From Actinomycetes bacterium (GTDB lineage: Bacteria > Actinomycetota > Acidimicrobiia > Acidimicrobiales > SZUA-35), in the NCBI GenBank assembly GCA_024227975.1, contig JAAETV010000587.1:1-7218 (forward strand): DNA of 7,218 bases, in the 5' to 3' direction. Below, in pieces: positions 6,211 to 7,218 of this stretch. The notes beneath the pieces are model-generated. The model had not been told where the DNA came from, did not search any database, and saw nothing but the letters and a program-made list of their open reading frames with translations. The translations under genes were made by a program, and so were the position numbers. Every line of letters starts with the position of its first letter. The stretch's first letter is position 1.

Positions 6211-6270
6211 AGCCATCGGTCTACCGGGTCGGTGTCCGGCACCCCTTCGGGTTGCTTATCGGCGCACCTC

Positions 6271-7218
6271 CTAGTCCTCGCTGGGGGCGGTCTCGTCGGG
6301 AGTTCGGTCAGGGGTGGTGGTGGCGGCTTCGCTACGGGCTTCGGCTTGGGATTCCTCTAGGGGAGAGCGTTCGCGCAGGGGCGCTTCACGGAGTATCCAG
6401 GCCATCGCCGCCATGAGGATGGCGACGGGAACGGCAGTCAGATAAACGAGGTTGATTGACTCGGCCACGGAGGTGATCACCGGACCTTGGAGCTCGGCCG
6501 GGAGTTGGCGGATTGTCTCCGGGCTGCCGGTGAGCTCAGCCACATTGAGATCAGCGACCTGATCGGCGGGGAGCCGGTTTGCCAGCTCAGCCCGGAGACG
6601 GGCGGCCATGATGGCACCGAAGGTGGCGACTCCGAATGTCATCCCGAGGGTGCGAAAGAAGGTGTTGGCGCTGGTGGCGACGCCCAGGTCGCGGAAGCTG
6701 ACCCCGTTCTGTATGGCGATCGAAAGCGGGGGCATCATGAGGCCGAGGCCGATCCCGTTGATGATGACGAAGGGGGTGGCGTTCCACGGTTGGGAGTCGA
6801 CCGAGAGGGTGGCCAGGCCGATCATGCCGATGACAGAGATGATGGGGCCGATACGGATCAGTCGGCGGTAGCGGCCGGTGGTTGTGATCCGTCGCCCGGC
6901 GAAGATCGACGCCACCGTCAGGCCGAACATCATCGGGGCGAGCAGGAGGCCGGACACGGTGGCGCTGGCTCCGCTGACGACCTGGAGGAAGACGGGGAGG
7001 AAGATGTTGGCGCTCATCAAGGCTGCGCCAGAGACGAACGACAGCAACATGCCGACGCGGAAGATGTCGTTGGAGAACAGGCGCAAGGGAAGGATCGGGT
7101 TCTCGGCTCGCAGTTCCCGTCTGATGAATAGAGTGCTGAAGATGAGGCCCACGGCGGCCAGGGTGAGGATGGTCGGTGACGACCAGGCGAGGTCGTCGCC
7201 CCCGATACTGGCCGCCAC
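6271..7218 (-). CDS. MFS multidrug-type exporter (DHA2/EmrB-QacA family), C-terminal part, 5' end beyond window
   Basis: The visible 315 residues are the C-terminal half of a 14-TM drug:H+ antiporter-type MFS transporter. Seven hydrophobic segments (about 15-32, 54-80, 86-107, 121-139, 147-168, 187-206 and 256-275 of the visible part) fit TM8-14. Typical family landmarks are RRELRAENPILPLRLF (33-48), GIGLGLMMPPLSIAIQNGV (155-173) and LGVATSANTFFRTLGMTFGV (178-197). A loop of about 50 residues precedes the last helix, and the tail after it is acidic and Thr/Pro-rich, hence probably cytoplasmic and disordered. The first in-frame codon at the edge is GTG (7218-7216), but this lies mid-protein and is almost surely an internal Val. 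DHA2 proteins export drugs or metabolites using the proton gradient; the substrate is unknown. The gene converges on the amidase. Family confidence is high; start and regulation cannot be seen. Confidence 0.92.
   Translation of the reverse strand: MAASIGGDDLAWSSPTILTLAAVGLIFSTLFIRRELRAENPILPLRLFSNDIFRVGMLLSFVSGAALMSANIFLPVFLQVVSGASATVSGLLLAPMMFGLTVASIFAGRRITTTGRYRRLIRIGPIISVIGMIGLATLSVDSQPWNATPFVIINGIGLGLMMPPLSIAIQNGVSFRDLGVATSANTFFRTLGMTFGVATFGAIMAARLRAELANRLPADQVADLNVAELTGSPETIRQLPAELQGPVITSVAESINLVYLTAVPVAILMAAMAWILREAPLRERSPLEESQAEARSEAATTTPDRTPDETAPSED

Noticed and set aside
6487..7131. A 214-codon plus-strand ORF rich in Asp, Glu and Gly.
   Set aside because: It lies wholly opposite the MFS transporter gene, and its composition is what one gets from the antisense of hydrophobic codons. 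No motif supports it.
1..7218. The idea that the window encodes one new defence, biosynthetic or mobile system.
   Set aside because: The genes alternate in direction, belong to unrelated housekeeping or metabolic families, and show no shared promoter, toxin-antitoxin pair, nuclease, integrase or repeat array.

Overview
The window is about 7.2 kb of GC-rich chromosomal DNA. Gene density is high, stop codons are rare even in antisense frames, and GTG starts are used. The gene content (an F420-dependent luciferase-like oxidoreductase, a MenA prenyltransferase, a DUF2786 protein with a basic N-terminus, and an exported four-cysteine domain resembling actinobacterial LppU/SCO3897 proteins) suggests an actinobacterium. 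An Acidimicrobiia-like lineage is possible, but that placement is inferred from gene content alone. I see no phage, transposon, integron, plasmid, CRISPR or RNA-gene signature.

Layout, left to right. (1) Bases 2-184 are the C-terminus of a Mur ligase, best read as MurF. It overlaps by four bases (GTGA) the start of menA (181-1113, +), the menaquinone prenyltransferase. (2) menA converges, with a gap of only 22 bp, on an F420-dependent oxidoreductase of the luciferase-like monooxygenase superfamily (1136-2164, -). (3) A 141-bp divergent region, holding an imperfect 10-bp tandem repeat, separates this from a membrane-anchored J-domain protein (2306-2998, +). That protein's best start is a GTG behind a strong ribosome binding site. 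(4) It converges on a large DUF2786 protein (3103-4581, -). (5) A 171-bp divergent region leads to an amidase-signature hydrolase (4753-6168, +). Both genes flanking this region have a TANNNT hexamer 6-7 bases before their ATG and no Shine-Dalgarno sequence, as expected of leaderless transcripts. (6) The amidase converges on the C-terminal half of a 14-TM (DHA2-type) MFS exporter (6271 to beyond 7218, -). A perfect 10-bp hairpin lies between them and probably stops transcription in both directions.

The genes do not form one pathway. murF-menA is the only apparent operon; the other genes are single units in alternating orientation. I found no convincing new multi-gene system. The most unusual items are the J-domain/transmembrane/four-cysteine architecture and the paired leaderless-looking starts.
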